Source of the DNA: JAAUTT01 sp963846585
GTDB taxonomy: Bacteria; Bacteroidota; Bacteroidia; Bacteroidales; JAAUTT01
Direction: 5' to 3'
Length of the DNA stretch: 64,000 nt
Assembly: GCA_963846585.1 (NCBI GenBank)
Contig: CAWJWO010000018.1
Span: forward strand, 567,596 to 631,595
Shown: piece by piece, positions 40,716 through 51,691 of the stretch
How positions within the stretch are numbered: position 1 is the stretch's first letter
Layout of the letters: each line of letters opens with the position of its first letter
The notes under the pieces: model-generated
What the model saw: the letters and a program-made list of their open reading frames with translations, nothing else
What the model was told of the DNA's origin: nothing
Database searches by the model: none
Position numbers and translations under genes: made by a program

Positions 40716-41692
40716 ATGAAGATATTAATAACAGGGGTAGCGGGTTTTATAGGATCGAACCTTGCAATGCACTTAATTAAAAATGGAAGTGAAGTAATTG
40801 GAATTGATAATCTTAGTTATGGTTTTTTGCGAAATATCAAGCCCCTGGAAGGAAACAGTAAATTTGAGTTTATCCAGGGGGATATTGCAAACCCATTGAT
40901 ATTAAAAAACTGTAAAGCAGATGTTATTGTTCACTTAGCTTCTCAAAAAATACCAAGGTACGAAAATGCCCTGCGGACATTGGATGAAAATTACCTGATG
41001 CTGCGCAATGTAGTAATGAAGTGTATACTTGATAAATCAAAAATAGTATTTGCATCAACGTCGGATGTATATGGTAAAAACCCTAATGTGCCGTTTCACG
41101 AAGAATCGGACCTGGTAATGGGCTCTACCAAGATAAAGCGTTGGGCTTATGCTTTGTCAAAAATTTACGGAGAGCAATATATTATTGCCAACCACGATGA
41201 ATATGGAATTGATTATACCATAACAAGGTTTTTCGGAAGCTACGGGCCAAACCAAAATCTTACCTGGTGGCAGGCCCGCAATCGGTATTTATTGAAAAAG
41301 CATTCAAAAAAGAAGCTATTGAAATACATGGAGATGGCACACAATCGCGGACATTCACATATATTGACGATACTGTTGAAGCCCTGGCATTATGTATTAC
41401 TGATGAACGGGGCAATAACGAAATTTTTAATACCGGGCCGGTTCCTGATGCTGAAATTAATATTATTGATTTAGCCACTATTATCTGGAAACTTATTAAT
41501 GGAAAAGATACCAGGCCAATATTAAAATTCATACCATATTCAACCTTTGGTAATTACGAAGATGTAATGCGACGTGTTCCCGATATTTCGAAGTTACGAA
41601 ATACTTTCAATTTTGAACCTCAATGGACATTAGAAGAAGGATTAAAGAATACCATTGAGTGGCAGAAAAAATTTATAAATACGTTAATTTAA
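40716..41692 (+). CDS. NAD-dependent epimerase/dehydratase (SDR), one frameshift
   Basis: The first frame (40716 to ~41260) has LITGVAGFIGSNLAMHL, the NAD loop, and STSDVYGK with YALSKIYGEQY (S-Y-x3-K). The second frame (~41262-41692) continues AGPQSVFIEKAF, HGDGTQSRTFTYIDDTVEAL and FNTGPVPDAEINI. At ACCTGGTGGCAGG one G fewer than expected (TGGTGGGCAGG) breaks the frame. The joined protein of ~325 aa is a normal nucleotide-sugar epimerase or dehydratase. It follows wzt by 6 bp. Confidence 0.84.
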
Positions 41693-41721
41693 GTTAGATA
41701 TGTTTACCAGAATTTAATTAC

Positions 41722-42420
41722 ATGAAAGTTAATAATCCGGAAAAAAGACTAAATAAGTTTTGGGGAAAAGTTGATCTTAAACATATTAAATTAATATCAG
41801 AACAATTATCAGGAAAAAACATATTAGACATCGGGTGCGGTTATGGTACAACAACTAATGAAATAACTAAAGCCGGATTTAAATGCATTGGAATTGACTC
41901 TGATCTACAAGTAATTGAGAAAGCTTCAAAAAAGTTTCCTTTTTGCACCTATATTGAAGCAAATGCTGAAAAATTGCCATTTGAAGATAACTTTTTTGAT
42001 ACAATTATTTTAAGAGATTCATTACATCATTTATATCAGGAAGCAGATTTTTCTATTATTAGTACCGAACTATCAAGAGTTTCAAAACCTAAATCTAAAT
42101 TAATTTTTTTTGATCCAAATGTTAATTCTATAGTAAAATTTATGAGAAAAGTTGCTTTTCATAAGGATGCTGAATGTGATTATAAAACTGCCATTAAAAT
42201 AATGAAATCGTTAAATTATAAAGTTACCCATGTAAGTTTTAATACAATTTACAGTTTACCTCTAAGTGGAGGTTATGTTGGTATAAATTTAGTCCCTGAC
42301 TTAAAAATTATTCATAAAACATTACTCAATTTTGAAACTTTTATTGAGAAACTCATAAATAAAATTGGCTTTGGGCCATATTTATGCTGGCGTTATTTAA
42401 TTGTTGGGGAGAAAAACTAA
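41722..42420 (+). CDS. Class I SAM-dependent methyltransferase
   Basis: The 232-aa protein has NILDIGCGYGTTTNEITKAG (motif I), GIDSDLQVIEKA and LPFEDNFFDTIILRDSLHHL (motifs II-IV) of class I methyltransferases of the UbiE/Methyltransf_11 type. It lies 29 bp after the epimerase and likely methylates a sugar or lipid-linked intermediate; the acceptor is unknown. Confidence 0.86.
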   Translation: MKVNNPEKRLNKFWGKVDLKHIKLISEQLSGKNILDIGCGYGTTTNEITKAGFKCIGIDSDLQVIEKASKKFPFCTYIEANAEKLPFEDNFFDTIILRDSLHHLYQEADFSIISTELSRVSKPKSKLIFFDPNVNSIVKFMRKVAFHKDAECDYKTAIKIMKSLNYKVTHVSFNTIYSLPLSGGYVGINLVPDLKIIHKTLLNFETFIEKLINKIGFGPYLCWRYLIVGEKN

Positions 42421-42469
42421 ATTATATTTTTTATAATATTAAAATAAACATTATTATTCGAATAAGCTA

Positions 42470-43201
42470 ATGCAAGTATTCTTTTTGATTCCGGTATATA
42501 ATGAATCATTGAATTTAGATCTTCTTTTTGAAAATCTCAATAAATATGAAAGTAAAAGAAATAAGTATTTTGTGTTTGTAGATGATCATTCAAAAGATGA
42601 TACCGTAATTAAAATAAAAAAACTATTTGCAGGTTATCCTCTGCATATTATAGAAAAAACCAGGAATATTGGGCCGGGTGACTCATTTAATAAAGGATTT
42701 GAATGGATTTTAAACCAATCAAAAGATGACACTGATCTTATAGTAACTATTGAAGGAGATAATACTTCAGATTTAAATATTTTATCACATATGATTGCAA
42801 TTTCTGAATTGGGGTACGATCTCGTATTATCCTCAGTATATGCACAAGGTGGAGGATTTGAGAAAACCACTATTATGCGAAAAGTAATATCTTTTGTGGC
42901 AAATATGCTTTTTAGGGCATTATTAAATACTAAAGTACTAACACTAAGCTCCTTTTACAGAGTTTACAGTATTTCGCTATTAAAAAGGATTAAATCCCAT
43001 AATAATGTAATTATTAAGGAACCCGGATTCATTTGTATGCTTGAAATATTACTTAAAGCGATTAAACAAAATGCAAAAATAATTGAAGTTCCTATGATAT
43101 TGCGGTCTCATAATCGAAATGGAAAATCAAAAATGAAAATTTTTAAAAATATGATAAGTTATTTACGATTTTTGCCAAAGGCAAGATTAATAATTAAATA
43201 A
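42470..43201 (+). CDS. GT2 family glycosyltransferase (dolichol-phosphate mannosyltransferase-like)
   Basis: The 243-aa protein has VFFLIPVYNESLNLDLL, FVDDHSKDDT and VTIEGDNTSD (the D-x-D region) and no C-terminal membrane helices. It resembles DPM1-type enzymes that make polyprenyl-phosphate sugars. It is followed immediately by a polytopic GT-C-like gene that could use such a lipid-linked sugar, so the two are a plausible donor-maker and transferase pair. Confidence 0.85.
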   Translation: MQVFFLIPVYNESLNLDLLFENLNKYESKRNKYFVFVDDHSKDDTVIKIKKLFAGYPLHIIEKTRNIGPGDSFNKGFEWILNQSKDDTDLIVTIEGDNTSDLNILSHMIAISELGYDLVLSSVYAQGGGFEKTTIMRKVISFVANMLFRALLNTKVLTLSSFYRVYSISLLKRIKSHNNVIIKEPGFICMLEILLKAIKQNAKIIEVPMILRSHNRNGKSKMKIFKNMISYLRFLPKARLIIK

Positions 43202-44747
43202 ATGCTAAAAGAAATTATAACAAAATATGAGAAGATATTCCTCTTTGGAATATTAATAATCGCATCATTATTAAGAATTTATTTGGCATGGGTAAAGGAG
43301 TTTCATGCAGATGAATTATATGGGTTATTATCATCCCAAGGTATATTTCAAAATGGTTTTCCTCATTATCCATCAGGCACTTATGATGAGTTGGGGGGAT
43401 TATTGCTTTATATTCAGGCTCCTTTAATTAAAATATTTGGCTATCATGCTTTTATTGCTCGACTACCTGGGTTATTATTTTCAATTTTTAGCTTATACAT
43501 ATTTTTACTATTTTGGTAAGAACCCTATTTGGAATTATTCCTGCGATTTTATTATTATTATTTTGCTGTATTGACTCTGATTTAATTTTATGGGGAAGTG
43601 TTTATTCAAAACCATACACTTTAACCCCAGGGTTAATGATATGCATTCTATATTATATAAAACAAGCATGGTGAAAAAGGATTACTGAAAGATTATATTA
43701 TTAGTGGTTTATTAATAGTATTAGTCAACATGGATCCATCCTTTAACTGTTTTTTATATTCCTGGATTAATTATAGCATATATTATTTGGCTAAACCGTC
43801 TGGTTTTTAGAAATTTAATAATATTAGGTATAATTTTAACATTTGGTATTGGAGTTGTAATGATTGCGATGTATTTTGGCGATCCGGGCATGTTTATCCA
43901 TAAACCAGGCATAAGTGGCGGAATTGGATTTTTGAAAAATATTATGCTTTCTTTATCAGTTACTTTTTTCAATCCGTCGTTTACAAGTTATCCCTTTACG
44001 ATTAATTTTTCCTTTTCCCATTTTTTATTTTAATTATTGTCCTGTCAGGATATTATCTAAACAATAATATTAAAAAATAATATTGAATTAAGGAATGTTG
44101 GAGCACTTTTTATGTTTTGCTTTACAAGTACTTTTATATTTAACCTGACTGCCATGTCAGATAATAATTATGAATTACCAATAATACCTGTTTATTATTT
44201 ACTGGGAATTTTTAGTGTTTATAAATTATATAAAGGTGAATGGTTTTATATTGACAAAATAATAATTGTGAATAAGTTATATAAGAAAATATCAAAAATT
44301 CTATTGATTATTCTTTTAACCTGTATTGTTGGTTATCCGGCATTTAAGCAATATTATCATAATTCAAAAAATACTAATTGGTTAGACGCATATTCCTATG
44401 TGCATAACCATATTAAAAAAGGAGATGCTATTTTATGCTCAAACCCTGCAACTTATATTTTTGCGGGAGGTAAGGAATCTTCAATGTATTTTTTTACTGA
44501 ATATAAGGGAATAAGTATTAAAATTGAAAATAACAATTACGTGGAAAGATTTTTCTCAAGACCATGGATTACCGATACAGTACAAATTGAAAATATTATT
44601 AAGAATAATTCAGGGGTCTGGTTTATTAACCACATAAGTTCACAAAAAATGAATTTCCCAACTACATTTGATTTTATCCAATATCATTTTCATTGTTATT
44701 TTAAAAATTCAGAAACTGAAGTATTTTATATACAGAAAAATACATGA
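43202..44747 (+). pseudogene. GT-C (PMT/GT39-like) membrane glycosyltransferase, multiply frameshifted
   Basis: Fragments in different frames add up to one polytopic protein of about 510 aa. The first (43202-43519) has ASLLRIYLAWVKEFHADELYG, with the acidic pair after the first helix typical of GT-C enzymes. The middle pieces (for example GIIPAILLLLFCCIDSDLI and LTVFYIPGLIIAYIIWLNRL) are hydrophobic. The last (44112-44747) has a soluble C-terminal part. At least three shifts lie between 43519 and 44112. Either the assembly is faulty here or the gene is dead. Confidence 0.7.
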
Positions 44748-45696
44748 TCACTAATAAAATAATTTTTATTACCGGTGGTGCGGGATTTATTGCTAACACC
44801 TTAATAAGCAAATTAATCGGCCAAAACAAAATAATTGTTTACGATAATTTTTGTCGCGATACGTTAAGCGGGAGCCCGTACAATAAACATGAAAACCTTA
44901 CAATTATCAAAGCTGACGTTCTGGATTATAATGCGTTGTTAAAGAGCATGAAAGGGGCAAATATTGTTATCCATGCTGCTGCCATAGCCGGTATTGATAC
45001 GGTAATAAAACATCCGACCCATACCATGCGCGTAAATATGATCGGTACTGCTAATGCACTGGAAGCTGTAAAGGAAAACGGGGTGAAGGACAGGTTTATA
45101 GATTTTTCAACTTCCGAAGTGTTCGGCAGCCGTGCATTTAATTCGAAGGAAGATGATGTTACAACTTCCGGAACAGCCGGCGAAGCACGCTGGACTTATG
45201 CGGTGAGTAAACTCGCCGGCGAACACCTGAGTTTGGCATATTTCAAAGAATTTGGTCTGCCGGTTGTATCAATCCGTCCTTTCAATGTATACGGCCCGGG
45301 ACAGACCGGCGAAGGTGCCATTCAAATATTTATAAAGCGTGCTTTAAAAAATGAAGATATTACCATATATGGAGAAGGAAATCAGATTCGTGCATGGTGT
45401 TTTGTGGATGATTTTGTTGAAGGGTTAATGTGTTGCATCGAAAATCATAAAGCAATTGGCCATTCCTTTAATATTGGCAATGCCCGGGCAGTGGTTACTA
45501 TTTATGGCCTGGCACAAACAGTTTGCAGGGTACTGGGATCATCTTCCAAAATAATATTTAAACCTGCCCTTGTCTGCTGATGTGGAACTTACGGATACCT
45601 TCTGTTGATAAAGCATACGAAATGTTAGGATATAAGGCTAAAACCGACCTCGAAGAAGGTATAATCAAAACGGCAGCATGGCTTCGGACCCAATAA
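44744..45696 (+). CDS. NAD-dependent epimerase (UDP-sugar SDR), frameshifted near the 3' end
   Basis: The first 275 residues have FITGGAGFIANTLISKL, the NAD loop, and STSEVFGS with YAVSKLAGEHL, then RPFNVYGPGQTGEGA and WCFVDDFVEGL. After ~45565 two small indels separate the last ~40 residues (IPSVDKAYEMLGYKAKTDLE) from the main frame; these end at 45696, overlapping the DegT gene by 19 bp. The family includes UDP-glucuronate decarboxylase/epimerase-like enzymes. Product specificity is not determined. Confidence 0.84.
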
Positions 45697-46793
45697 GACT
45701 GGCCAGGCCAAATATTTCGGAAGAGGCAATACAAAAAGTTAATGAAGTGTTGCGTTCCGGGAACCTGGTGCAAGGCGAATATGTTGAAAAATTTGAACTG
45801 GCATTGGCCGGATATCTTGGTTGCAAACATGTAGTGGTTGTTTCGTCAGGTACGGCCGCACTTCATCTGGCACTTATTTCAGCAGGTATTGGATCGGGAG
45901 ATGAGGTTATTGTACCTGCATTTACTTTTCCTGCCACAGCCAATGTTGTCGAACTTGTCGGAGCAAAGCCTGTTTTGGTTGATATAACACTTGACGACTT
46001 TTGCATTGACACTGCCCAAATTGAAGCAGCCATTACCTCAAGAACAAAGGCCATTATGCCGGTACATGAGTTTGGCCAGGCGGCAGATATGAAATCCATC
46101 ATGGGTATTGCCCAAAGCCATAATTTAATGGTAATAGAAGATGCAGCCTGTGCTTTGGGAACAGAATACGATGGCAAAAAGGCAGGTACCTTTGGCAAAA
46201 TGGGATGTTTTAGCTTTCATCCGCGAAAAGCTATTACTACCGGCGAAGGCGGAGCAATTATAACAAATGATGCGGATATAGCCAACAAACTGAAATCGCT
46301 CCGTAACCATGGTATGGTTAAACACGATGGTAATATTAATTTTGAATATGCAGGGTTTAATTACCGGATGACTGATTTTCAGGCTGTTCTTGGTATTGAT
46401 CAGTTACAAAATTTTGATGAATCCATTGAGGCACGGCAATTACAAGCCAAAATGCTAGATGCGGCTTTTGAAAACCATCCACAGATTACAACACCTAAAG
46501 TTTTTATAAATCGCAGGCATACTTACCAAACATATCATGTGTTAATAAATTCAAGAATAGACAGGGATTTAGTTAAAAATAAATTCAGAGAAAAAAATAT
46601 TGAATCAAATTACGGGGCATATGCGTTGCATATGCTTTCATTTTATAAAAGAAAATATAAATCAGAAGAAAACAAATTCCCTAATGCATTAAATGCATAT
46701 TTACATGGATTGGCATTGCCTTTAGGTGGCCATGTTGATAAATATCAATTAAATAAATTGTCGGATGCAATTATTAATGTTATAGATGATTAG
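45678..46793 (+). CDS. DegT/DnrJ/EryC1 family aminotransferase
   Basis: The 371-aa protein has the PLP-binding SSGTAALHLAL, AFTFPATANV, VIEDAACALG and FSFHPRKAITTGEGG, where Lys184 is the Schiff-base lysine. These enzymes transfer an amino group from glutamate to a keto-sugar nucleotide. The next gene, a GNAT acyltransferase overlapping by 8 bp, would acylate the new amine, and the preceding SDR could supply the keto sugar. The amino sugar itself cannot be named. Confidence 0.9.
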   Translation: MASDPIRLARPNISEEAIQKVNEVLRSGNLVQGEYVEKFELALAGYLGCKHVVVVSSGTAALHLALISAGIGSGDEVIVPAFTFPATANVVELVGAKPVLVDITLDDFCIDTAQIEAAITSRTKAIMPVHEFGQAADMKSIMGIAQSHNLMVIEDAACALGTEYDGKKAGTFGKMGCFSFHPRKAITTGEGGAIITNDADIANKLKSLRNHGMVKHDGNINFEYAGFNYRMTDFQAVLGIDQLQNFDESIEARQLQAKMLDAAFENHPQITTPKVFINRRHTYQTYHVLINSRIDRDLVKNKFREKNIESNYGAYALHMLSFYKRKYKSEENKFPNALNAYLHGLALPLGGHVDKYQLNKLSDAIINVIDD

Positions 46794-47754
46794 TATTTCG
46801 GATCAAATAACTTTAACGGAATATAATATTATTACATCTGAATTATATAATAAATCTAATAAATTCAATAACTGGCCAAATACTTCTTTAGTAAATATAT
46901 CAAATGTTATTTACCTTGATTTTATAAAATGCTTTAATAAACTGATCATTAAAGAAGAAAATAAAGTTATCCTGGTTTTTTCGATTGAAAAGTTAGATTG
47001 GGATTCTGATTATTTCGGCTTTAATTGTGCAAGGATTACTAACTTTATTATTTCTGACAATATTGACAAAAGTTTAAGCGAAAATTTGAATGATTTGGTT
47101 TTAAAATTTATTGATGATTTTGTAACCAAAAATAATATCAGGTTTATTTCAGCTGATATTGATTCATGGCAAAATTCTACAAGCCAAATTATTCAAAATT
47201 ATGGCTTCAGGTACATTTTGACCTGGTTAGATGGTTTTATCCCAACAAAAAATCTGTTACAATCAATAGAACTTCCTAAAGGCCATAGTTTTGGAGAAGT
47301 AACACAAACTGATATTGAGTATTTTAAATACATCAGTAATAACCAGTATTTCAAAGGTGGCAGATTTTACCTTGATGAGAATATTTCTCCGGCCTTAGCC
47401 GGACAATTATATTCAACTCTAATTGATTATTCATTTACTAATGATGATATACTAATTAAATATGTAATAAATAATAACCCGGTTGGAATCTTCATTTGTA
47501 AAAAAATAGTCAATTATTCTTTATTTAATAATTTAAAAGTCGCAGCATTACGATTTTTATTGGTTGACGATAAATACAGAAACCTTAAAATCGGTAAGCA
47601 ATTATTTAATGCAACTCTATATTATTTAAAGGATAAAGCCGATATAATCACTACAGGCCTGGAAATACATAATATTAAATCGTTAAATTTGCATTCAGAT
47701 TTAAACTTTAATTTTAATTATACTCATAATGCATTTCATAAATGGTATAATTAG
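46786..47754 (+). CDS. GNAT-family acyltransferase (WecD-like)
   Basis: The 322-aa protein carries two GNAT-like halves. The C-terminal half has AALRFLLVDDKYRNLKIGKQLFN, corresponding to the acetyl-CoA-binding R/Q-x-x-G-x-G/A region, followed by ADIITTGLEIHN. The layout resembles WecD, which N-acetylates a TDP-amino sugar. The 8-bp overlap with the DegT gene indicates a coupled amino-sugar acylation step. The acyl donor is inferred. Confidence 0.75.
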   Translation: MISISDQITLTEYNIITSELYNKSNKFNNWPNTSLVNISNVIYLDFIKCFNKLIIKEENKVILVFSIEKLDWDSDYFGFNCARITNFIISDNIDKSLSENLNDLVLKFIDDFVTKNNIRFISADIDSWQNSTSQIIQNYGFRYILTWLDGFIPTKNLLQSIELPKGHSFGEVTQTDIEYFKYISNNQYFKGGRFYLDENISPALAGQLYSTLIDYSFTNDDILIKYVINNNPVGIFICKKIVNYSLFNNLKVAALRFLLVDDKYRNLKIGKQLFNATLYYLKDKADIITTGLEIHNIKSLNLHSDLNFNFNYTHNAFHKWYN

Positions 47755-47791
47755 TTTATTTACATTAAAATAATATATTGACCAAAATAAC

Positions 47792-49346
47792 ATGCTGAAT
47801 TAATATTTTTATTATTGTTGCTTTAACTGTATTGATCCAAATACTTAACAAAGTCACTGTTATTTTTGCAATTCAGGCTAATTGCGCCTTCTTATGACCA
47901 TTATTATCATTTAAACCTTATTAAGGGCATTGAACAAAAAAAACATAGATTTCTAAATAATACTCCTACATATATAGCCGAAAGGAATTTTTTTTATCCA
48001 CAACTATATCATTGGATATTATCATTTTTCGGTTCTAGCTGGTCAAATAAATATTTCGTGGGCATTAACCAATTTATAAGCTTTACAACTACACTTTCCG
48101 TTCTTTTTTTTTCTGCTTATATAAGGAATAATTTTTATCCGGCAATTCCTTTTCTTCCTTTCATAGTTTCGGTGGGTATTGTATACTGGATAACTCCATT
48201 CAGTTATTATATATGGAATGCAAAAAATTGCGGCATAAGTGTGCGTGGTTTTGGCTTATTGCTTGGATTTTGGTACTTGTTTTGCATTGTATTATTTGTT
48301 TTACATAACAATATTGGCATTTATTTTGCCCTTATAATATTGGCAAGCTAATATTATTATCAAGCCAGTTTGCTTTTCAATTTGTATTATTTTCTGCCTC
48401 TATTTTTCTCACTTTTTAACTTTAATATTTGGTTATTTTTCCCTCCATTTTTTGCCGTTTAATTATATTGGTTTTTATTACCAAAACAGGCATTATCATA
48501 TTTAAATGGACAGTATTATCATAAAAAAATTTGGCTTTATATTTGTCTGAAATGTTACTGAAAAAATTCCGTTATAGCATTTGGCATGATTTGGTTTATG
48601 ATATTTGGAAGAAAAAGGATATAAAATATATGCTTAATAATTCCGTAATATCGATTTTAGTAGGTATTCCGGCATTATTGTTTTCTAAAGTCATAATATG
48701 CTGGAATTTTTTTTATCATAATGAATCAGTAATTTCTATTGAAAAAATAATTGGGTTACAGATTATAGTTTGTTTGTTAGTTTTTATTTTGACCTCCTTC
48801 CGGAAAACCCGTTTTTTAGGCGAACCCGAAAGATATGCTGAATTTATTATCCCTTTTGTTTCAATTTTACTGGTATTGGTTGCATGGAATCACTTTTGGA
48901 TAATACTTATTGTTTTATCCTTTTCCTTTAGCATAATAGTTTATCATTTTGCCCTGTTTGGTTTTAACGAATTCAAAACACCTGATTACATTTTAACTTT
49001 AAAAAATATTATTGAACAAACAGTTGCAAGAGATGAATACCGGATTTTTTCAAACAATACCTCCTTACTTAATTATTTTATTAACGATTTAAGGTTTAAA
49101 ATTCTACAGCCCGATATTAGTTATGATTATACAGGCCGGTTTCATTTTAAAGAAATTTTCCCGGACGAGTATTTTAAAGTATCACCATCAGTTATTATAC
49201 CATTGATTAATGATTTTAATATCGATTGGTTCGTCCTCGATATAAATTTTTTAAGCGAAGAATTTTTTCTCCCTATCAATAACAATACTCTGACAAAAGT
49301 TGCTGAAAGTGGCAATCTGATATTATATAAATTTAGTAATGCCTAA
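47792..49346 (+). pseudogene. Polytopic membrane protein (GT-C-like), multiply frameshifted
   Basis: Pieces in different frames (47801-47890, 47866-48351, ~48360-48530, 48531-49346) form one hydrophobic protein. APSYDHYYHLNLIKGIE resembles the first periplasmic loop of GT-C glycosyltransferases, with D-x-x-x-H. The C-terminal 120 residues are soluble. At least three frameshifts separate the pieces. I cannot assign a family with confidence; sequence error is as likely as decay. Confidence 0.6.
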
Positions 49347-50229
49347 AGTCAGTATTATTATCCCATGTTACAACCAGGCCATTTATCTTCACCGATGCAA
49401 TCGAAAGTATTCTGGCCCAAGCTTTTTCCGATTGGGAATTCATAATTGTTAATGACGGCAGTACTGATAACACAGAAGAAATAGCTTACAATACAGCAAA
49501 CTGGATAATAGGATTATATATCATAGAAAAGAAAACACCGGCCTGGCCGATACCCGCAATAAAGGAATTGCAGTTTCTACAGGGGAATATATTTTACCTT
49601 TGGATTCGGATGATAAAATCGGTCCTGATTATTTAAGTAAAGCTGTTAAAATATTGGATTCCCGATCCGATGTTAAAATTGTATTTGCAGAAGCGGAATA
49701 CTTTGGAGATAAGCAGGGACCAATGGAATTATATTATAACCGCCGCGATATGAATGAGTTTACCGTTGACCATATCCTTTTATCCAACTTTGTTTATTGT
49801 GCCTGTTTATACAGGCGAATTGACTATGAACAGGCAGGAGGTTATAACATAAATATGAAATACGGATGGGAAGACTGGGACTTTTTATTGTCAATGCTCT
49901 CTAATGGAGGCATTATTTACAAATTACCTGATGTTCATTTTTATTATCGCGTCCGGAATCAATCAATGCTAAATACCTTAGATATTGAAAAAAAAGAAAA
50001 ATTGTTGCTTCAGCTTTATACAAATCATCAAATTCTATATAATAAATTGTTTAGCAATCCAATAACACTTTATAAACAAAAAATTGAAACAGAAAGACAA
50101 CTTCAACTTATAAAGAATTCGCGAACTTATAAGCTATCTAATAAATTAAGCTTTATTTTTAATATCATTAGAAAAGCCGGATTTCCAAGAATACCAAATA
50201 AATTGAATCATATTATTTTAATATTTTAA
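49339..50229 (+). CDS. GT2 family glycosyltransferase, frameshifted near the 5' end
   Basis: The N-terminal frame from ATG 49339 gives MPKVSIIIPCYNQAIYL. A second frame gives TDAIESILAQAFSDWEFIIV and NDGSTDNTEE. A third from ~49510 gives RIIYHRKENTGLADTRNKGI, STGEYILPLDSDDKIGPDYL and GWEDWDFLLSML. Joined, it is a typical GT2 enzyme of ~295 aa with the D-x-D motif in LDSDD. It overlaps the preceding membrane-protein stop. Two single-base shifts (~49385, ~49505) need correction. Confidence 0.8.
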
Positions 50230-50318
50230 TATTGAAAGCTCCAAGATTATATATCGCAAACACTAATGAAAATATACCCTGGAATTTTCATCCCGCCTTA
50301 TACTAAAATTATTTACGG

Positions 50319-51459
50319 ATGAAAATTGCCTTTATAAGTACATTATCACACGCACATTGGGGAGGATCGGAAGAATTATGGCAGAAAACTGCTTTATATG
50401 CATTAAATGAAGGTCATCAGGTACATGTTATGGTTTACAAATGGGATTATGATCATCCTAAAATAATTCAATTAAAATTAAAAAATGCTTCTGTTGGTTA
50501 TATAAAAAGAATAAAGCCAGGAGATAATTTATTTGAAAAAATTAAGATTTACTTAAATAGAAAAATAAATAGACGCATTGCTGAATTTAAAGCCCTGAAA
50601 AAATTTAAACCCGATATAATATGTATTAGTCAGGGCGGTACGTTTGATGTTGCCTATAACGATAATTCCGATTTAAGATATTACATCAAATTAATGCAAT
50701 GTCCGTATTTCTTAATATGTCAAAATAATGCTGACGTCGGATATGTTCCGGAAATCCAATACAAAAACGGCTATTCAATTATTTAAACATTCAACATCAG
50801 TTATTTTTGTTAGCCTGCGAAATTTAGAAGTTGCCGAAAGGCAACTATGTCAAAAACTTATTAATGCGAAAGTATTATCAAACCCTGTTAATTTAAACAA
50901 TCCTAACATCCTGGATTATCCTGAATCAAACATTATTAATTTTGGAATAGTTGCTTCACTAACTTGTTCACACAAAGGACAAGATTTTTTATTTCAAATA
51001 TTATCATCAGAAAAATGGCTTAATAGAAATTGGATACTAAACCTTTATGGTATAGGGCCTGATGAGAATTATCTAAAACAACTGGCATTATATTATCAAA
51101 TACATGACAGGGTTTTCTTTTATGGCCATATAGATGATATTGAATCAGTATGGCTAAAAAATCATATATTTCTATTACCTTCTTTAGGAGAAGGAACGCC
51201 GCTGGCATTGGTAGAGGCCTCATTATCTGGCCGGCCGGCGGTAGTAACCGATGTTGGAGGAAATGAAACAATTACAATTGATAACGAAACCGGGTTTTTA
51301 TGCTCTGCCCCAACTGTAAAGCTTTTTGATGATACTCTCGAACGGGCATGGAATAATAAACACGAGTGGAAGGAAATGGGAGAAAAAGCATTTTATAATG
51401 CAATTAATAAAATTGACCTTACACCTGATAAAACTCTTTTAGAATTACTAACAAACTAA
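50319..51459 (+). CDS. GT4 family glycosyltransferase, one frameshift
   Basis: The first frame starts MKIAFISTLSHAHWGGSEEL, the G-G-x-E acceptor-side loop, and runs to ~50760. The second frame continues IQLFKHSTSVIFVSLRNLEV, FGIVASLTCSHKGQDFL and PSLGEGTPLALVEASLSGRP with the E-x7-E donor motif, to 51459. A shift near the A-rich TACAAAAACGG (50760-50770) separates them. It is paralogous to 59184-60317. Joined length is ~380 aa. Confidence 0.85.
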
Positions 51460-51691
51460 ATTTACGGATAGCCTGTATAAGTTATGTTCGATAGTGTAAG
51501 ATTTGCACAATCCATGATAACCTTTATAATAATCCTTCAAAACGTTATGAGCTATGACTTAATGCACGTAAACATTTATTAGAAACTTATAATTCAACTA
51601 GTAGTGAGAATAGGATTATTAAATTTTATAATAATCCAATAACCGATGCAACTTAGTGATTTTTATAAATGAACTCAATTTTTGGATGATA